A stretch of DNA of 8,080 bases from Planctomycetota bacterium (lineage in GTDB: Bacteria; Planctomycetota; SBBH01; JACQRN01): the NCBI GenBank assembly GCA_016206515.1, contig JACQRN010000055.1, forward strand, positions 1-8,080, written 5' to 3'. The notes beneath the pieces are model-generated. The model made no database searches and was not told where the DNA came from. It was given only the letters and a program-made list of their open reading frames with translations. Made by a program: the position numbers and the translations under genes. This document shows positions 6,348-8,080 of this stretch, in pieces; the first letter of the stretch is position 1; each line of letters starts with the position of its first letter.

Positions 6348-7174
6348 TTCGCCCCCTCCTTCCGGTAGAGGAACGCGAGCAGGTTCCCGAGGATGACCAC
6401 CCCGATGATCGTGAAGTGCGTCAGGGACTGCACATCCATCCCCGCGGACGCCTTGCCGGAGACCCCCACCAGTTTCTCGTATTCCGCGGCCCCCTTCATC
6501 CCCCCGATGAACCCGGAGAGCTGGCCGGTCTGGAGGTACGGGTACATGTTCGCCGCCATGACGCCGGTCGCGGCGCCGATCAGCGGGAACCCCCCGGAGC
6601 CGGGGCGATCCCTCCCGTAGACGATCCATGCCTCCACGCCCGGATCCCCGGCGGCCAGGGACGCCACCAGGGAGAAGTCCTTCAATACGCGCACGCCCTC
6701 GAACACGGCCTGCTCGGACGGCTTCTTGCCATAGTAATCGGCGGGATAGGTCGTCTCGATCTCCTGCCCCATCCCCAGGATCACATTGACATTCCCCTGT
6801 TTCCATCCGAGGTAGGAGAAGTCCCGCCCCCGCTCCTTCCCGGACCTCGCAGAGGCTTCCCGGAGCGCCTGCTCGACGAGGCCGATCCCCCCCGGCCAGA
6901 GGTTCATCACGACGACGCGCAGGTCCTTTCGGAACGCGTGCTGGAGGGTCGCCTCCAGGACCGGGAGGAGTTCCGGCTTCGCCGTGGGGTCGAAGTCGCA
7001 GGAGATCAGGAAGGGGGCGCGCGGGGGGAGGGAGTCGATGCACCGGAAGTACGCCTCGACCGGCGGGGTCGTCCGGAGCCCCGGAAAGTTGAAGGGGTGC
7101 AGCACCGGCAGGAAGGCGACGACCGCCATGAGAAGGAAGATCCAGCGGCGGTCGAGTGTCAGGAGCCCCCTCAT
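6344..7174 (-). CDS. Uncharacterised protein with N- and C-terminal TM segments and a soluble alpha/beta-like domain
   Basis: This 276-residue protein has a TM segment near 11-28 and another near 253-270 (HFTIIGVVILGNLLAFLY), with a soluble domain of about 220 residues between. A hydrophobic strand at 54-59 (PFLISC) followed by DFDPTAKPELLPVLEATLQHA, then the strand LRVVVMNLW (85-93), suggests a Rossmann-like beta-alpha-beta arrangement. YLGWKQGNVNVILGMGQEI (121-139) and the Gly-rich run from PLIGAATGVMAANMYPYL (197-214) to GGMKGAAEYEKLVG (224-237) look like family signatures. With both ends membrane-spanning, the domain probably sits on one face of the membrane, most simply the outside after an N-in first TM. 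The ATG at 7174 overlaps the preceding TGA as ATGA, and AAGGG lies immediately upstream. The frame remains open further upstream only as overlap with the previous gene. Function unknown; I see no catalytic motif that I can name. Confidence 0.85.
   Translation of the reverse strand: MRGLLTLDRRWIFLLMAVVAFLPVLHPFNFPGLRTTPPVEAYFRCIDSLPPRAPFLISCDFDPTAKPELLPVLEATLQHAFRKDLRVVVMNLWPGGIGLVEQALREASARSGKERGRDFSYLGWKQGNVNVILGMGQEIETTYPADYYGKKPSEQAVFEGVRVLKDFSLVASLAAGDPGVEAWIVYGRDRPGSGGFPLIGAATGVMAANMYPYLQTGQLSGFIGGMKGAAEYEKLVGVSGKASAGMDVQSLTHFTIIGVVILGNLLAFLYRKEGAK
6345..6360 (-). promoter_or_regulatory. Shine-Dalgarno and GTGA overlap for the 247-aa membrane protein
   Basis: On the minus strand, AGGAGGGGG (plus positions 6352-6360) lies just before the GTG at 6347-6345; the AGGAGG core is 7 bases from the start. 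This is the strongest ribosome binding site in the operon. It decides the GTG start for a gene whose frame otherwise runs open far upstream. Confidence 0.75.
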
Positions 7175-7863
7175 CCCTTCCCCCCCCCTTCCCCGAGGTA
7201 GGAGCGCTCGATTCCGAAGATCATCTTGAGGGAGGTCGCGATGACCCCCAGGGCGACCCCGAGCATGATCCCTCGCTTGGCGGCCAGGTTCAGGTTCGAC
7301 ATGATCCATTCGGAGATTTCGCCGATCTGCGGCAGGCCGGGGACGGCGCCCGCAAGGGCGCTCCATAGATGCTCGCCCAGAGGGACCCGGCCGAACATCA
7401 GGATGAACGCCGCGGCCAACAGAAGGAACGAGTCGAGCCCCCGCACGCGGAACGCGCGGAACGCGGCCGAGGCGATGAAGAAACCGAGCAGGGCGAACAT
7501 CGTCCCGCTCAAGGGGACGAACAGGACCAGGTAGGTCCATCCGAAGGCGGTCTGCTGACCGGTCTCGATCGAGGAGGTCTTCCCCCGGGCGAGCACCCCC
7601 GTGACCACCATGACCAGGAACCCCGCGAACATCACGGCGCTGTACCCCCACCCCGGGACCTGCCTGCGGATCCGGTCGGCGTGCTGGAGGAACAGGGAGC
7701 CGATCCCCAGGAACATCGCGAACCCGCTGATCACGAGCATCCAGTCGTTGACGGTCGTCAGCATCTGCTGGGAGACCTGGTGTGGCACGAAGTACTGAAT
7801 CAGGAAGACGATCCCGAACAGGAAGCAGATCGCGAGGGGGACGGTGCGTTTCAGGAAGGGCAT
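7171..7863 (-). CDS. Uncharacterised 6-TM membrane protein
   Basis: This 230-residue integral membrane protein has hydrophobic spans near 8-25, 41-60, 72-92, 107-133, 144-160 and 196-216. A polar loop at 93-106 and an amphipathic stretch at 165-192 (including PGLPQIGEISEWIMSN) separate some of them. The C-terminal segment, AAKRGIMLGVALGVIATSLK then IFGIERSYLG (214-224), looks like a conserved family terminus before a Gly-rich tail. I chose the ATG at 7863 (MPFLKRTVPL) because the open frame upstream to 7920 overlaps the end of the preceding gene in another frame and would add an unlikely Ser/Arg-rich leader. The gene starts 4 bases after the upstream stop and ends in an ATGA overlap with the next gene. 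No known transporter or enzyme family is recognisable; its operon partners suggest a role in a shared membrane assembly. Confidence 0.83.
   Translation of the reverse strand: MPFLKRTVPLAICFLFGIVFLIQYFVPHQVSQQMLTTVNDWMLVISGFAMFLGIGSLFLQHADRIRRQVPGWGYSAVMFAGFLVMVVTGVLARGKTSSIETGQQTAFGWTYLVLFVPLSGTMFALLGFFIASAAFRAFRVRGLDSFLLLAAAFILMFGRVPLGEHLWSALAGAVPGLPQIGEISEWIMSNLNLAAKRGIMLGVALGVIATSLKMIFGIERSYLGEGGGKG
7180..7188 (-). repeat. G9 homopolymer (minus strand) at the 230-aa/276-aa gene junction
   Basis: Nine Gs on the minus strand encode three Gly codons near the end of the 230-aa protein, five bases (AAGGG) before the ATGA overlap. Together GGGGAAGGG can act as Shine-Dalgarno-like sequence. As at 5609-5618, a -1 slip would join the upstream frame to the downstream gene. 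Confidence 0.55.
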
Positions 7864-7867
7864 GGCA

Positions 7868-8080
7868 TCAGAACGGATGGAACAGGTCGAGGACCGGCGC
7901 AACGGCCCCCATGTTCCCACCCAGGCCGAAGACAGTGACGAGGATGCACGCCACCACCATAAAGATCATGAACGCCGCCTTCCCGACATCCTGGCCCCGC
8001 AAGGTCCCCACCAGGACGGGGTGGTTCGAAAGGTAGGCGCTCGCGGCGTAGAGTTCCTCGCCGATCAGCGTGTAGTCGCA
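7868..8080 (-). CDS. C-terminal 70 residues of a membrane protein resembling DUF6754 (partial)
   Basis: The minus strand is open from the window edge at 8080 to a TGA at 7870-7868. The 70 residues visible begin CDYTLIGEELYAASAYLS, continue through HPVLVGTLRGQDVGKAAF, then a single TM segment (about residues 36-56, FMIFMVVACILVTVFGLGG) and end VLDLFHPF. The DYTLIGEE...AASAYLS pattern followed by a GQD motif and a C-terminal TM recalls the uncharacterised membrane family DUF6754; this is from memory and could not be checked. The N-terminal part, which should hold most of the family domain, lies beyond the window. The next gene begins 4 bases after the stop, so this protein is the upstream member of the same operon. 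Confidence 0.8.
   Translation of the reverse strand, partial: CDYTLIGEELYAASAYLSNHPVLVGTLRGQDVGKAAFMIFMVVACILVTVFGLGGNMGAVAPVLDLFHPF

Noticed and set aside
5410..6368. Plus-strand open frames across the minus-strand membrane genes
   Set aside because: They read as Arg/Asp/Glu-rich sequence typical of the complement of hydrophobic coding DNA; the minus strand gives clear TM helices and coupled starts.
6348..7043. Fusion of the 7-TM protein with an open N-terminal extension of about 230 residues
   Set aside because: The extension is the out-of-frame reading of the 276-aa gene; the GTG at 6347 has a strong Shine-Dalgarno and a GTGA overlap.
7864..7920. Longer start for the 6-TM protein, adding 19 residues
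   Set aside because: The extension overlaps the end of the upstream gene in another frame and encodes an unlikely leader; the ATG at 7863 directly precedes a normal charged N-terminus and TM1.

Overview
The window is G+C-rich throughout (about two thirds or more by eye), with closely packed genes, many GTG starts and 1-4 base stop/start overlaps. This suggests a free-living, GC-rich bacterium from a poorly cultivated lineage, but nothing here fixes the phylum. No rRNA, tRNA, mobile element or CRISPR array is visible. The only AT-richer stretch is the first 86 bases.

Positions 1-5259, plus strand, hold a three-gene operon for an oligopeptide/nickel-class ABC importer: a family-5 solute-binding protein (87-1931), a DppB-type permease (1931-4024) and a DppC-type permease (4021-5259). 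Both permeases carry enlarged extracytoplasmic loops between TM1 and TM2. The loop in the DppB-type protein is about 350 residues and looks like one or two beta-sandwich domains, nearly doubling the usual permease length. No ATPase gene is present: the next gene downstream is convergent, so the ATPase genes must lie upstream of the window or elsewhere.

Positions 8080 down to 5269, minus strand, hold a second operon, converging on the first with only 9 bases between the two stop codons. In transcription order it contains the C-terminal end of a membrane protein resembling DUF6754 (from memory), a 6-TM protein of 230 aa, a 276-aa protein with one TM segment at each end around a large soluble alpha/beta-like domain, a 7-TM protein of 247 aa, and a small soluble helical protein of 112 aa. 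The last four are linked by ATGA/GTGA overlaps. None can be given a function. The coupling and complementary topologies suggest subunits of one uncharacterised inner-membrane complex, and this is the best candidate for an undescribed system here.

G-tracts, including runs of 9 and 10 Gs, sit at the 3' ends of upstream genes just before overlapping starts. They can serve as Shine-Dalgarno-like sequence, give the proteins Gly-rich tails, and are possible slippage sites.
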